Of a stretch of DNA of 64,000 nt, positions 27,452-37,687 are shown piece after piece (positions within the stretch are counted from its first letter, which is position 1; each line of letters opens with the position of its first letter). Both the position numbers and the translations under genes were made by a program. This DNA comes from Trichomonas vaginalis G3. Taxonomy: Eukaryota; Parabasalia; Trichomonadida; Trichomonadidae. The stretch covers positions 7,936,001 to 8,000,000 of the forward strand of contig NC_067205.1 of assembly GCF_026262505.1 (NCBI RefSeq). Reading direction: 5' to 3'. The notes below the pieces were generated by a model. The model was not told where the DNA came from and ran no database searches. It worked only from the letters and a program-made list of their open reading frames with translations.

Positions 27452-30400
27452 TTAACCAACTCGTATCCAAGCGTGCATTGTTATATAAGGAGGCATATAA
27501 TCTTTTCCATTACCTGCTGGGTCTGTAATACCAGCTACAACATGTGTATGATTTCCTGCAGTTCCACAGAAAATACCTGTGCTTGAATCTTTGGGGTCAT
27601 CTGAGATATCATATCTGTTCATTCCCTGTCTATCCGAACCCGCTGCAAGATTTATATAACCTCTTTTTGTTATTGAATGTGAATGGTTTCCTTCCACAGA
27701 TGTTCTTCCACTGAACCTATGCATATGTGAAGGAAGGTTTTCAATACCTATTTTCTTTGAACCTCCCATCTTCATTGACTGCGTATTAGTGTAGAATGGA
27801 AAACTGTCAACTATTTCATACCATCTACCACCAAATAAAGTGTTTGGATTTATTGGATTCATAGACGTATAAACAGCTCCTATAGGATATATTAAATCAT
27901 ATATGCTCATAACTCTATAAACATATTCTAAAGAACTTATGTCATTAAATACCATTTGGAATGTATCTCCCGGATGAAATGTTGCATTTGTTCCACTTTT
28001 ATAATGTAATGTTAGTTCAATAGAATTATCCAAGAAAAATTCAAAAGTATCTGGTTGAAGACCTCTAACAAATTCAAATGGAGTTGCTGGTTCACCATTT
28101 ATAATTTCTGTTGTAAATGTCATTGTATCTGGTTTCGAAAATTTCTTTGTTAGTTCTGTATCCACATAAGTTTTGTCAGCTTTCTTATCTAACATTGCTG
28201 GTAGTTCATATGCTTCAAAGTTTCTGGCATGATCTTCGGTATTCCTGCAACTCTTATCTAAATTGTTAAGAGTATCTTTTACGCTTGTACTTGGATTTTC
28301 TAATGGTGCACTTGAACCCAAATCAAAGTTCAATATTATGTCATCAGCTCTAACAGTAGTGAAGGATTTATGTGTATGGTTCTTGTCAGCTTTCTTGTCA
28401 TATAAATCTTGAGCAGTGAATTTAACATTATTTTCATCCTCCATGACATAAACATCTTTACATCTAATGTTTCTCATCGTCGTTATGTCGTCATCCGATG
28501 TTAAACCTTGTGGAAAGTTAGGAGGTTTCCAATATAATGCAGCCGCGTGCGGCGGGGCTCCGCCCTCCCCACCAGTTTCTTCAACCGTTCCTTCAATACT
28601 TTCTATACCAACAGTTGTGAAGAAATCATGTGTATGGTTCTTATCTGCTTTTTTATCTAACATTGCTGGTAGTTCATGTGCTTCAAAGTTTCTGGCATGA
28701 CTTTCAATGTTCATACATTTACTATTTAAGGAGTTTAGTGTATCTTTTACGCTTGTACTTGGATTCTCTAAAGGTGCACTTGAACCAAGGTCAAAGTTCA
28801 ATATTATGTCGTCTGCTCTAACAGTAGTGAAGGATTTATGTGTATGGTTCTTGTCGGCTTTACTGTCTAAAGAAGTTTGAAGTTCATTTATATCGGAGAT
28901 GTTGTGTTTATGAGATTTCAAAACTTTGTTCATTGCTTCGAGTTCAACTTTGTCAGCTTTACTTTTAATAGCATCTTCAAACGTTATTTTTGACTTAACT
29001 CTCAAAGTAAATCTTGGTTCAACTAATACACCATTAACATTGAAAGTAGAGGCATAAATTTCACCGTATAACCAAATGCTTCTGGTGCTTTAGCTACATC
29101 ATACTGTACAGTACAGCTTATGTCATAACCTTTAGCACGAATGTATTTATATCTTCTTTCATTAACATTTTTTGTCTTCGCTTCATCACTTCGTGTTAAA
29201 TATCCATGGTAGTCCGTTATAATCTGTTCGTCTGAAGTTATATAATGAACGTGGTTTTTATCTGCTTTTTCGGCTAATTTCTCATTAACATCATTCACTT
29301 CTAATTCAACTCTTCCGCCAGAACTCTTATTATCATTAATCTTTTTCATTAATTCGGTAATTACGTCATAAAGACTATATTCTGTTTTCGGTTTTGTAAA
29401 TAATGAGTCAAAATTTCTTTTCATCATTACATCGCTGACATTAATGATATCACCAATTCCTTTTTCATTTATTCTCTTCATTAATTCTGCAATAATGACG
29501 AATATATAATCTGTTAATTTATTCTCTTCATCGAGGGTTATAGAATGTTTTGAAATTGAATCATTAACTCCTCTAAATAAATCAATAACTTCAGGATACA
29601 CGTTTTTAATGTCTTGAATAACCCGACCAGTATCCTCGCCACTATGTGGCTCTGAGCCCGTTGGGCTCTGTTGTTCATGTTCTTCGTTCCCGTCGTTACG
29701 TGGTTTTATATCTCTAACCATCATCAACGCAGCCATAACCGGAGGGTTTGTTGCTACCTGTTCGAAAATCCGTCCGTTATGTATGGTATATCTAAATAAT
29801 TTCTTTGTGTTTGTTAAAACATTTGAAACAAGTCTTTTAAAACCATCTACAAAATTTCCTGTTTCACCTAATGTTCTTGCAGCATTTACAAGCTCACCCA
29901 TTCCCGCTTTTGACCCCAAAAACGTCCATATTGCATTTATTTCACTCTGTATAGTTGTCCATTCAGCGAAACTAACACCCGCATTCGCTAAGCTGAAAAT
30001 GAAATTCAGTGGATCGAACTTAATTCCACCTTCTTTTTCAATTTCAACGAACTCACTAACATGAGATTTTAAATATTCTTTCGTTAAAATTGTTTTCCCC
30101 GATGTTATGTCATTAACGAAACTATCACCGTCAAAAGTTAACGAATTCAATTTCGTCGTTGATGCTTTTATTTCATACACCGCTTTATCGATAGTTTTTG
30201 GCTCACCTTCTTTAGAAGCATATGAAACATTAATGAATGAATTATATGTATTCGTGAATGAGTTAAAATCAATGATTTTCATTAATGACGCCTTTAATGA
30301 TTCATTAACTGTTGAATCCCTTAAAACAATTAATGAACTGTCATGGGCTTCGCCCTGGTCGCTTCGGTCTGAAAGACCTTCAGGACTCAAAGAGTCCGTT

Positions 30401-30984
30401 TGCGACTTTATGAAAGGTACACTGCAAACCGTCGAGTTTGGATCAAATGCTGTAGTTGGTGCAGGAATATTAATGATATAAGTCATTAAATCATTAAGTG
30501 ACGTAAATAATGTTGTCGTTTTTGATTTAATTTCTTTAGCATCTGTTATATATGGTAATTTTATTTCTGTAGTTTCTGAATTAAAGATATTCGCTAAAAT
30601 GTTTTGTAAACTGTTTTGAACAGCAGTATAAACCGTTGAATCCGGAACTCTTACGATTTCACCGTCCTTAATAAAAGGCATTGCACATGGTGTAGTGCTT
30701 GGGTCAAATCTTTCGGGATTATAATTCAACATATATTCTAACGCTTCATATACAGACTTATATACTGTTGTGTCGTTCTTCATGACAACTTCACCATTTA
30801 CAATGAATGGCATTGTACATGGAGTTAAAATAGGGTCAAACTTTTCATAGTCCTTCCATGTTATGTATTTCTCGGTATTTCCATCAGAAATAACAATATA
30901 TTTGTCAGTAAGTGTGAGAGAGTATTGACCAAAATATAAACGTTTAGCTCTGTCAGCTTCATACGCATATGCAGCAATTGTCAT
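27452..30984 (-). pseudogene. Giant phage-like tail fibre with collar domain (P1 copy, broken)
   Basis: From ATG 30984. The first part has repeats of a FDP..T.C.MPFI..GEIV..NDTTVYKSV type. Then come helical and linker regions, then several copies of KADKNHTHKSFTTV, the hallmark linker of phage tail fibres. The C-terminus is a collar domain: PIGAVYTSMNPINPNTLFGGRW, PSHMHRF, GNHSHSITKRG and the end MPPYITMHAWIRVG. Such proteins form trimers and bind receptors. The gene is long (about 1.1 thousand codons) and broken about once. GC-rich palindromes lie inside it at 28542-28565, 29638-29668 and 30345-30397. Confidence 0.8.
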
Positions 30985-31001
30985 ATTTTAATGAGAATAA
31001 A

Positions 31002-31708
31002 ATGTTGTTCTATTTGCAAAGTACAGACCCAAACGAATACGGGACAGTAAAGCTACAAACAAACTTAGGTCTACAGAATGAGCCACTTGCATTCAGAATG
31101 GTTGACTTCAATACTATCGCTTCATTCGTTATAACAGATGAAACAGATTTCATGGAGATTGAAATAGATGGAAAGAAGCACGAAATAAGATTTCACAATA
31201 ATGTAGAATATAAGATGGAAACATTAGCTGGAGTGTTAAATGCTCTCATAAATACTACAATAAACAAGGATAACGAAGAAAACTTAATGAATGTTAAACT
31301 TATTGCAGGAGTTTTGAAGTTCAGTTATGTGAAGGAGTTTAAGATAACACGAATGAGTCATAGAGTTCAATTGCTTCTGGGAGCATACCATATGACATTT
31401 CCTTTGAAAAGTGTTGACAAAACGATTGAGATGAAATCTGTTCCATACGTATGTTATGGTAATTGTACATTGAGTCAAAAATAGCTAATGTCACAGGTAT
31501 TTCAGGAGTTAATAGTAAAGGTTCAGTAGAATATAAGTCTTTCTGTTATGAGTCAAATTCAATGTTCATTCCAAACGTTCCTGTCATAGCAACTCATTTA
31601 GGTAAATGGGTTCGCATTAGTCCTCATAATTTGAAAGACATGCAATTCAGACTTGTTGACTTTCAAGGAGCCTGTAGAACTGAAGGCACCAGTGCGAATG
31701 ACTGTTGA
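31002..31708 (+). pseudogene. Putative minor capsid (penton-like) protein, P1 copy, broken
   Basis: I chose ATG 31002, behind a TCATAT initiator that overlaps the start of the divergent fibre gene. The beta-rich chain (EIEIDGKKHEIRFHNNVEYK, LLLGAYHMTFPLKS, then MQFRLVDFQG near the end) has the look of a single jelly-roll penton-type protein of Polintons. Assignment is from pattern and position only. About one break. Confidence 0.45.
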
Positions 31709-31732
31709 AGTTGACTTTTTAGAAAATATTAA

Positions 31733-32002
31733 ATGCAACAGCTTACAAGAGAACTCAGAGCTAAAAATATAAAGTATGAATGTTATGTATTAGGTCATGA
31801 ACTTTGGTTGTTGCTGTTTGATGAAACAAATGAATTAGTTATGTCAGTCAAGAGAACAGAAAAAGGCGTCAAAGGCGCCGAGCGCAAAGCGCTATATTGT
31901 GTTAGTGAAAACTGCACCAAGTCAATAAGATTAGGTTTGCATTATGAAGATGAGTTCGATACTGTTGAAGAAGTTTTGGATAGATATTACAAATTGCTTT
32001 AA
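31733..32002 (+). CDS. Small Polinton protein, 89 residues
   Basis: Starts at ATG 31733. Compact alpha/beta look (YECYVLGHELWLLLFDETNELVMSVKR, then a second beta part and an acidic helix DTVEEVLDRYYKLL). It contains a GC-rich hairpin AGCGCAAAGCGCT (31881-31893) inside the coding frame, read as a short basic stretch (AERKALY). The stop overlaps the stop of the convergent gene. The P2 copy at 52634-52903 is nearly identical. Function unknown. Confidence 0.6.
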   Translation: MQQLTRELRAKNIKYECYVLGHELWLLLFDETNELVMSVKRTEKGVKGAERKALYCVSENCTKSIRLGLHYEDEFDTVEEVLDRYYKLL

Positions 32003-32613
32003 TTTACTAAAACATATTTCAAACAAAGTTTATATTCTGTTGAAAGTTTTGTATACTCGTTCGAATATTTATACTTAAACTCAACTCCTGTAGTTCCTGG
32101 TGTTTCAATGATGCGGATGTTACCTATTTTCATGAATGGTGGCGTTTGACCACAGCATTCGATTTCAGGGTCGAGATAGTCAATGACACATTGTTTCCCT
32201 GTTATTCGTGATATAACATTTTCAAGGTCCTCCTTTGTTAGAATTATTTGGTTCTTACTTATAAGATTTGTCAAAAGCTTCTTATCGTCTTTGAGTAAAA
32301 TTGTTTGGTATAACTGAAGAAGGTAATGGTCTACGTTATCTGAAGGATTTGTTTGAACATTTGTGTAAGGGTTGTCGTTGGCTTCTCTTGAAAGAATTTG
32401 GTCCAGTGGTGGATACTCTAACTTAACATCTGATGTAGCGTTAGCGTTTGAAGCTGTGTTTAAATTCACGGATTTCAGTTCTGGTTCTTTTTCTTTCAAA
32501 CACTCCGAACTATAGTTCTTTATGACAATATTGTTTGTCGTTCGTGAGTCAACATTTGATGTTGGTTCAATTGGAACATTAACGGCACCAGCTAAGATGG
32601 ATTTGCTTCTCAT
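31999..32613 (-). CDS. Polinton protein of 204 residues, unknown
   Basis: Starts at ATG 32613, divergent from the next gene. The first 75 residues are Ser/Thr/Asn-rich and look disordered. A helical middle follows (YLLQLYQTILLKDDKKLLTNLI) and a beta-rich end with a Cys pair (ECCGQTPPFMKIGNIRI). No family recognised. The stop is shared with the convergent 89-residue gene. The P2 homologue is broken. Confidence 0.55.
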   Translation of the reverse strand: MRSKSILAGAVNVPIEPTSNVDSRTTNNIVIKNYSSECLKEKEPELKSVNLNTASNANATSDVKLEYPPLDQILSREANDNPYTNVQTNPSDNVDHYLLQLYQTILLKDDKKLLTNLISKNQIILTKEDLENVISRITGKQCVIDYLDPEIECCGQTPPFMKIGNIRIIETPGTTGVEFKYKYSNEYTKLSTEYKLCLKYVLVN

Positions 32614-32638
32614 TTCATATAGAATAAAAACCTTTTAT

Positions 32639-33040
32639 ATGTATGAAATGAACAATACACTCGACAAGGGTTTGAATGTAAAGCTAACGAATGAAAATAT
32701 TGTTGAATTCACTGAGACAGGTGCTGTGTATAAAGATGTAGAACTACTGAACAAAAGAGCTAAGGGAAGAAGCAGGAACATGAACAAAGGGTGGAAGCCT
32801 ATAAAAATTTATGTCAATGATGGCTCAGGAGGTTCAAACATAAAGTATGCAGAAAGTTATAGAGTTTATGCTCTCAAAGGTGAAAAGCCTTCATTTAAGA
32901 ACAGCTATTCTAACACATATCCTCAAAAGTTAACGGATGGGGAAGTGGATGATATGAATGACAGCAAAAATATTAACAGAAATGGCGACAGAGATGCATG
33001 GAATTTGTTTACCATCAGTCAATTGAAGGTTAAACTTTAA
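32639..33040 (+). CDS. Polinton protein of about 133 residues, unknown
   Basis: I chose ATG 32639 (or 32648), just after a TCATAT initiator; the frame is open further upstream but that would overlap the divergent gene. The protein has a Lys/Arg/Asn-rich middle (NKRAKGRSRNMNKGWKPIK) and Gly-rich turn (VNDGSGGSN). It is convergent with the ATPase gene and overlaps its 3' end by four bases. It may be a DNA-binding or core protein. The P2 copy is broken. Confidence 0.5.
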   Translation: MYEMNNTLDKGLNVKLTNENIVEFTETGAVYKDVELLNKRAKGRSRNMNKGWKPIKIYVNDGSGGSNIKYAESYRVYALKGEKPSFKNSYSNTYPQKLTDGEVDDMNDSKNINRNGDRDAWNLFTISQLKVKL

Positions 33041-33924
33041 AACAATGTTGGTCGTTCCCATGGAATATTTTTGACTTTAATGGTATTAGTCATGATATGA
33101 ATCTCAAGGTATGAACGAGGAGAGATGAGAGACTTATATGCTTCCCAAATTTCTTCAAAAGGTAATGTTATACCTGACTGTTTCCAAATGAGTTCAATAT
33201 CATAGCGTGAGAAACCTTGAAAGATAACGAAGTCAGTTATGAGACGTTTTATGTTTAAAGCTAAAAACCTCCATGTTTGCATAAGTATTGCTACAGTTAA
33301 GTGGTAATGTCTGACTTTAGTAATGATGTTAGCTAATGGTGAGTCAGGCTTTGACACTAAACCTTTACCAGCGAAGTCGTCGCAAACGAGCAGAGTGTTT
33401 GAAGGATACTTTTTGAAGGGGTATTTTGAAAGTTTTGATAGAATGTAGTTTGTAAGTCGTTTCATATCGTAAACTCCTGAGTATTGACGTAAGTGGTGTT
33501 TGTCAATAATTCTTTCCATCTCTTCTGAAGTCTTTTGCATTCCTGACTGTATGAACTCAACGATGGCATAATATTTCCTCTTACGTCGAATGTAACGTTG
33601 AAGAAATTCAATGAGTTCGCTATCTGGAACTTTAACGACAGAGGCTTGAACTTTTGACATAAATGTTTTCGCTGTTGAGTCCATAGAGTCTGAAGTTGCT
33701 GATATAATGATTTGGTCATAATATGAGTCATTTCCTAAACGCTCTGTTATGAGTATATGACGAATGAGGTTAAATGTCTTACCTGAACCCATCTTTCCAC
33801 AATAGAAATACACACCATTTGAACAGAACTCATAGTCCTTACTGAAAGGAAGAATGAGAGAAGAGTTAAGTTTGTCTGTAGTTTCATTCATGTCTTCATC
33901 TACGTCATGTATTAAATGCTTCAT
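33037..33924 (-). CDS. A32/FtsK-type genome-packaging ATPase, P1 copy
   Basis: 295 residues from ATG 33924. It has Walker A CGKMGSGKT near residue 42, and Walker B NTLLVCDDFA near residue 182. The region VRHYHLTVAILMQTWRFL then matches the sensor strand and helix of A32-like ATPases of Polintons and NCLDVs. It would pump DNA into the capsid. The start codon lies 16 bases from the start of the divergent gene at 33941, so both share one promoter. It looks whole and the P2 copy is nearly identical. Confidence 0.9.
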   Translation of the reverse strand: MKHLIHDVDEDMNETTDKLNSSLILPFSKDYEFCSNGVYFYCGKMGSGKTFNLIRHILITERLGNDSYYDQIIISATSDSMDSTAKTFMSKVQASVVKVPDSELIEFLQRYIRRKRKYYAIVEFIQSGMQKTSEEMERIIDKHHLRQYSGVYDMKRLTNYILSKLSKYPFKKYPSNTLLVCDDFAGKGLVSKPDSPLANIITKVRHYHLTVAILMQTWRFLALNIKRLITDFVIFQGFSRYDIELIWKQSGITLPFEEIWEAYKSLISPRSYLEIHIMTNTIKVKNIPWERPTLF

Positions 33925-33940
33925 TTTATCTCCATTAAAA

Positions 33941-34820
33941 ATGCAAGTCAGAAATATTCAGAACATAGCACCGAGTCTAACTGACAAGAGTATAAAGATA
34001 TACTATGAACACGTTATGATGAAACCTACCAAAATTCAAGAAAGTCAGTATACTTATGAATATCCAAGACACTGGGTAGAGTATGTAGGAGGTGAGAAAG
34101 CTATTGAAATCAGACAGGTTCGAAGTATTCCAGCAGGAAGAACAATATTATTGAAGAACTTTAATGTTTTGAGATATAATGATGAAACAAAGAAGCAAGA
34201 TAGTTTTCCTATTGCTGTGTATGTGAACCTAGACACAGGAGATGACATGAAAGTTTTTAACACAAAGCTTCAAACGGTAGTGAGAGAACAACTGACTGCG
34301 GAAGGACATCCATTACCTTCAGAAGTTACATAGCATATAATTTTGAAACAAACTCAATAGATTTTAAAGTCATCTCTGCAAAGAAGTCAGGTTTTACATT
34401 TAATGAAGCAGATGTATATTCGAATGAAAACTTCAAAGCTATTGCATGGTTAGATAATGACGATTGCTTTAAGAAAATATTTAAATTCAGTGACTCAAAA
34501 TGTCAATAGATGACCTTCGTGGAATGTTACCATCGACGTTTACAGTTGAAGGTTCAGCAGGATTGCTTACAAGATTGTCAATTGGTGGTATTTGGTCTCG
34601 TGAGAACATTGTTATAAAATCCAGTATAAGTGAATTTGCTGAAGAATCTATATTATGTCTTTCAAACTATATGTATTCGCCACCGAAGCATTATAGTATA
34701 ACAAACTTTGTCAGTAAGTTTAACATAAGACTTGTCGAACCTTCTTCAATGAAAGATGTTGTGCTACCTAAAGATGGAAAGGATGGACTCATTATTGAGA
34801 TGATTTTAATAGCATATTAA
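33941..34820 (+). pseudogene. Polinton protein of about 290 residues, P1 copy, broken
   Basis: The start is ATG 33941 (behind a TCATTTTATC initiator inside the divergent ATPase gene). Its whole homologue in P2 is described at 54830-55711. It has about two breaks here. The chain is beta-rich and may be a second structural protein. Confidence 0.6.
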
Positions 34821-35045
34821 ATGAGCTTGTTCTTGAAGGTCATTCATGATGAAATAACTGTTGTAGAAGATGTTAGCAATTGTTCAGACATTTTGAAGCG
34901 TATAGATGAGATAAGAAAGAAGTTTATGAAGCCGCAACGCGGCGAGGACGAAGTCCATGAGAATGTTTATGTTTCATTGACTTTCTCCAGTAACGAGAAC
35001 TTTTATGAGATAATATTGAAGAGAGATGATTTTAATATGGTGTAA
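34821..35045 (+). CDS. Small Polinton protein, 74 residues, with a hairpin-encoded insert
   Basis: Its ATG overlaps the previous stop as TAAATG. Beta-strand start (SLFLKVIHDEITVVEDV), then a helix, then KPQRGEDEVH, then a beta end. KPQRGEDEVH is encoded by two GC-rich hairpins in a row (34931-34943 and 34946-34956) that also occur inside the polymerase gene. The P2 copy (55712-55936) is identical. No function known. Confidence 0.6.
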   Translation: MSLFLKVIHDEITVVEDVSNCSDILKRIDEIRKKFMKPQRGEDEVHENVYVSLTFSSNENFYEIILKRDDFNMV

Positions 35046-35561
35046 ATGGTAGCTTGGGCAGCTTTAGGCGCAATGGGAACAAAAGCATTAGCATTTGGAG
35101 CAAAAGCACTTGGGGCTTATGACGCAGTAAATAAAATGAGTGGAGGAAGAGTTTCGAAGACATTAGATGCAAATAAAGGAAAGATTGGAGGCTGGGTTGC
35201 AAAGAAGTTAAGATTAAATAAAATAGGGCTCATAAATAAAGCATCCAATTTGGTTGCGACTGAGTCAGAAAATGCTTTAGGAAAGGACGATGAGTTTGCA
35301 AAACACGCAAAAGACTTTAATGACCAGATGAAAGGTGAAACAATGCATTTAAATAGAGTCGATGGAACTCTTCCTCCACCAGTAGTTCTTCCGTATGGTC
35401 CCTATGGAATGTATGGAAATCCTTACGAAAGACCATTTGACCCATTGACTGGTGGAAGTAACTGGTATCATTACGGACGAAGAAGAAAGACAGTCAAGTT
35501 GGAGACAGACGTGAAGAAAGCAACTAAAAAGAAACCAAGGAAGAGAGTTATAAAGCAATGA
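35046..35561 (+). CDS. Gly/Ala-rich amphipathic, C-terminally basic Polinton protein
   Basis: 171 residues, start directly after the previous stop (TAAATGGTAGC). The N-terminus AALGAMGTKALAFGAKALGAYD is an Ala/Gly-rich amphipathic helix, followed by basic segments, a Pro/Gly/Tyr-rich part (YGPYGMYGNPYERPFD) and a Lys/Arg tail (KKKPRKRV). This is the style of adenovirus membrane-lytic or core proteins (VI, X, V), but I base this on composition only. The P2 copy (55937-56461) is a few residues longer. The stop lies inside the P1 terminal repeat. Confidence 0.6.
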   Translation: MVAWAALGAMGTKALAFGAKALGAYDAVNKMSGGRVSKTLDANKGKIGGWVAKKLRLNKIGLINKASNLVATESENALGKDDEFAKHAKDFNDQMKGETMHLNRVDGTLPPPVVLPYGPYGMYGNPYERPFDPLTGGSNWYHYGRRRKTVKLETDVKKATKKKPRKRVIKQ

Positions 35562-36405
35562 ATTCAACGGGGTGAAAAAACAGGTGAGAAAACGGGTGAG
35601 ATGTCACCTAGCCGCTTTGCGGCTCTGACCCTTTGGGTCTCTTCACCTAAATTTATTTTTTCACCTCTGACAACGTTTATTTTTAAGTTTATTTTTTATT
35701 TAGCGAGAACGTTTATTTTTATGTAAATGACAGAACAAAAATATAACATTTCTACTCAGCAGGAATGAGACCCTTACTGACTATGTATTCGTTTAATGCT
35801 TGATGAAAACAATGGTACATATTATCGTATGGGTATACACAACGTCTGTTTCCATCGTCGTCGTATATGTAGAGCTCAAATCCAGTCCAACCTTCTTTTG
35901 TACAATATGTAGCTTTATTTAAGTATGCATTTATGTAGATAAGGCAATTTTCTTCATCGCTCCAGAAATAATTTTTGTTCTTTGTTGAAATAGTTTTCGT
36001 TCCTCTGCGACCATAAGGAATGTATGCAATGAACTTTGCGTCATAAGGGATTGTAATATATTCAGGGTTTCTTTCATCGTCAATGGGTCTGTCTTTGTTA
36101 AAATGCATGTTTCTCAGTTTTACTTGAGTTTTGAATAGTTCACGGAAACGTTCTGGGAAAGAGTCATAGTAAATGTAGTCGGACATGTCTTTGTAATGAA
36201 ATAAAAAATTTAAAAAAAATAAAAATAAGGTTATTTTTTATTTAGTGAGGACGGTAGTGAATTCGTTAGTGAAGTCGTTTATGTGTCAGATGGTTTTGTA
36301 AATATTTAAGGTTAGGTTGGTGTTATGGTTTCGTAAAGTGTCAAAACCGCTAAGTCGTATACGGAGGCGCGCAGTGCCACAGTACACGACTTAGGGATAC
36401 TAACT
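35537..36405 (-). repeat. P1 right inverted terminal repeat (869 bp)
   Basis: Reverse complement of 13672-14540. It ends in GGGATACTAACT at 36405 and is followed by TACGA, the copied target. Confidence 0.9.
35752..36186 (-). CDS. Second copy of the 144-residue terminal-repeat protein (P1)
   Basis: Identical protein to 13891-14325. It lies inside the right terminal repeat of P1 and reads away from the element end. See that entry for description. Confidence 0.75.
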   Translation of the reverse strand: MSDYIYYDSFPERFRELFKTQVKLRNMHFNKDRPIDDERNPEYITIPYDAKFIAYIPYGRRGTKTISTKNKNYFWSDEENCLIYINAYLNKATYCTKEGWTGFELYIYDDDGNRRCVYPYDNMYHCFHQALNEYIVSKGLIPAE

Positions 36406-36410
36406 TACGA

Positions 36411-36897
36411 AACCGTTAACATATATTTTACAACACAAACGACAACACTAACTTAACATTAAATATTTACAAAGCCGCCAACCACTTCACCTCACTAACG
36501 TTTTCACTAACGACTTCACTAATGTAAAAATAAACGTTCTCACTTATAAAAGTATTGCAACTCCTCCCATTGCTGTGCTTCATATAACAGCTCATAATCT
36601 TCTGACTCACTTTCTTCTTCATATAGGTCAAAATCACTGTCATAGTTTATACCTGTAAGTTTTGACAAAGCTAATGAAACACGTTTACCGTTTGTATCGT
36701 ATGCTTGTATAAACTTTCCATTATGCTTGTAGTCATAAACGCTCAAACTAACTTTACCCTTTCTCCCTCGTATCTGATAGAATGTATTTTCACGAGGAAC
36801 GAAGAACAAATTCTTGAACTCATGACCGTTGTAGTTTGTTATCTCAATAGTTTTCGTCATTACATCCAAATAAAAATTTTCAGTAAAAATAAAACTA
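36411..36897 (+). repeat. P2 left inverted terminal repeat, main part
   Basis: Together with 13596-13671 it forms the left terminal repeat of P2, about 560-570 bp. It matches 56493-57058 in reverse complement. P1 was inserted 76 bp from the end. It holds the 106-residue gene at 36540-36860. Confidence 0.85.
36540..36860 (-). CDS. P2 terminal-repeat protein, 106 residues
   Basis: I take ATG 36860 (MTKTIEITNYNGHEFK) as start. The protein has a beta-rich front (KNLFFVPRENTFYQIRGRKGK) and a strongly acidic end (DLYEEESESEDYELLYEAQQWEEL). An identical copy lies in the right terminal repeat at 56533-56853. P1 has an unrelated gene in its terminal repeats, while P0 carried a diverged relative of this one. 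Confidence 0.7.
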   Translation of the reverse strand: MTKTIEITNYNGHEFKNLFFVPRENTFYQIRGRKGKVSLSVYDYKHNGKFIQAYDTNGKRVSLALSKLTGINYDSDFDLYEEESESEDYELLYEAQQWEELQYFYK

Positions 36898-36907
36898 ATG
36901 AAATATT

Positions 36908-37150
36908 TTATTCCTCACTGTCGTCTACTTTCTCCAACTCTTCTAACTTCTTCCTAAGTTTAGCAATGTTGTCCTCATGAAGTTTAATCTTTCTCAAAAT
37001 TCCTTCTTTATCTAATGGTTGCTTTATCTTTCTAAACTGAACTCTACCATCCTTCATAGTATGAACGTAAAAACCTTCTGGAACCGCTCCTGATTTAATG
37101 TATTCTACCAAAAATTTTTGTTTCATTGCTTCAGTGACTTTAGTCGTCAT
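36908..37150 (-). CDS. Small coiled-coil Polinton protein, 80 residues (P2 copy)
   Basis: Homologue of 14524-14760 with nearly the same sequence. The C-terminus VDDSEE is acidic and differs from P1, where the terminal repeat replaces the last codons. Confidence 0.65.
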   Translation of the reverse strand: MTTKVTEAMKQKFLVEYIKSGAVPEGFYVHTMKDGRVQFRKIKQPLDKEGILRKIKLHEDNIAKLRKKLEELEKVDDSEE

Positions 37151-37198
37151 TTTACTCTAAATAAAATGTTCAAATAAAATAAAACTAACATTATTTTT

Positions 37199-37657
37199 TC
37201 AGTAAGGAAACGCAGGAGTTTTACGATTTATTTGAGGCGTGGGTTCTGGTTTAAATGTTGGAGTCGGTTTAGGAGTTGACTTTTGAACAGGAGTTTGTAC
37301 TTCCATAGGTTCAGGAGTCATTGAAGGTTTTGTTTGTGAAGGCGTTGGTTTTGGCGAAGGTGTTGGAGTTTGTTTAACTTCAGCTACTTCAGTATTATTT
37401 ACAACATTTGCTTTATTTCTTTTCAACATCATAACTGCTCCTGCTGTAGCTAGCAAACCTAGTGGGAGACCATATCTTATATAAGGACTTGACCAAATGC
37501 TATTTTTGACAGGAGCTGGTGGAACACCTAACCTTGGTGAGACTGCTCTTTGCCATTGTGCAGCTCGTAAGAAATATTCAATAGGTGCTCCATAATCGTT
37601 TGGTAAAGTTTGTTTCACAGATGGTGAAGGTTCACGAGAGCTTGATGAAGAACTCAT
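37199..37657 (-). CDS. Polinton membrane protein with Pro/Thr tail, 152 residues (P2 copy)
   Basis: Homologue of 14809-15249. Ser-rich leader, the same membrane segment near residues 62-78, and a tail of Thr-Pro-Lys repeats six residues longer than in P1, which shows the repeat tract changes in length. Confidence 0.65.
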   Translation of the reverse strand: MSSSSSSREPSPSVKQTLPNDYGAPIEYFLRAAQWQRAVSPRLGVPPAPVKNSIWSSPYIRYGLPLGLLATAGAVMMLKRNKANVVNNTEVAEVKQTPTPSPKPTPSQTKPSMTPEPMEVQTPVQKSTPKPTPTFKPEPTPQINRKTPAFPY

Positions 37658-37687
37658 TTATAAGCTTTAAAAATAAACGTTCATCCT

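Larger units (their letters stand above)
13672..36405. mobile_element. Polinton/Maverick P1 (inner element)
   Basis: About 22.7 kb, with 869-bp inverted terminal repeats (13672-14540 and 35537-36405) that read AGTTAGTATCCCTAAG at the end. The target inside the P2 terminal repeat was duplicated (TACGA at 13667-13671 and 36406-36410; 6 bp if the last T of the element is counted), in line with the 6-bp duplications of Polintons. It has the same core gene set as P2. It is broken, with well over a dozen breaks, most of them in the polymerase and its neighbour, while the capsid and integrase frames look whole. Being inside P2, it is the younger insertion. Confidence 0.95.
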
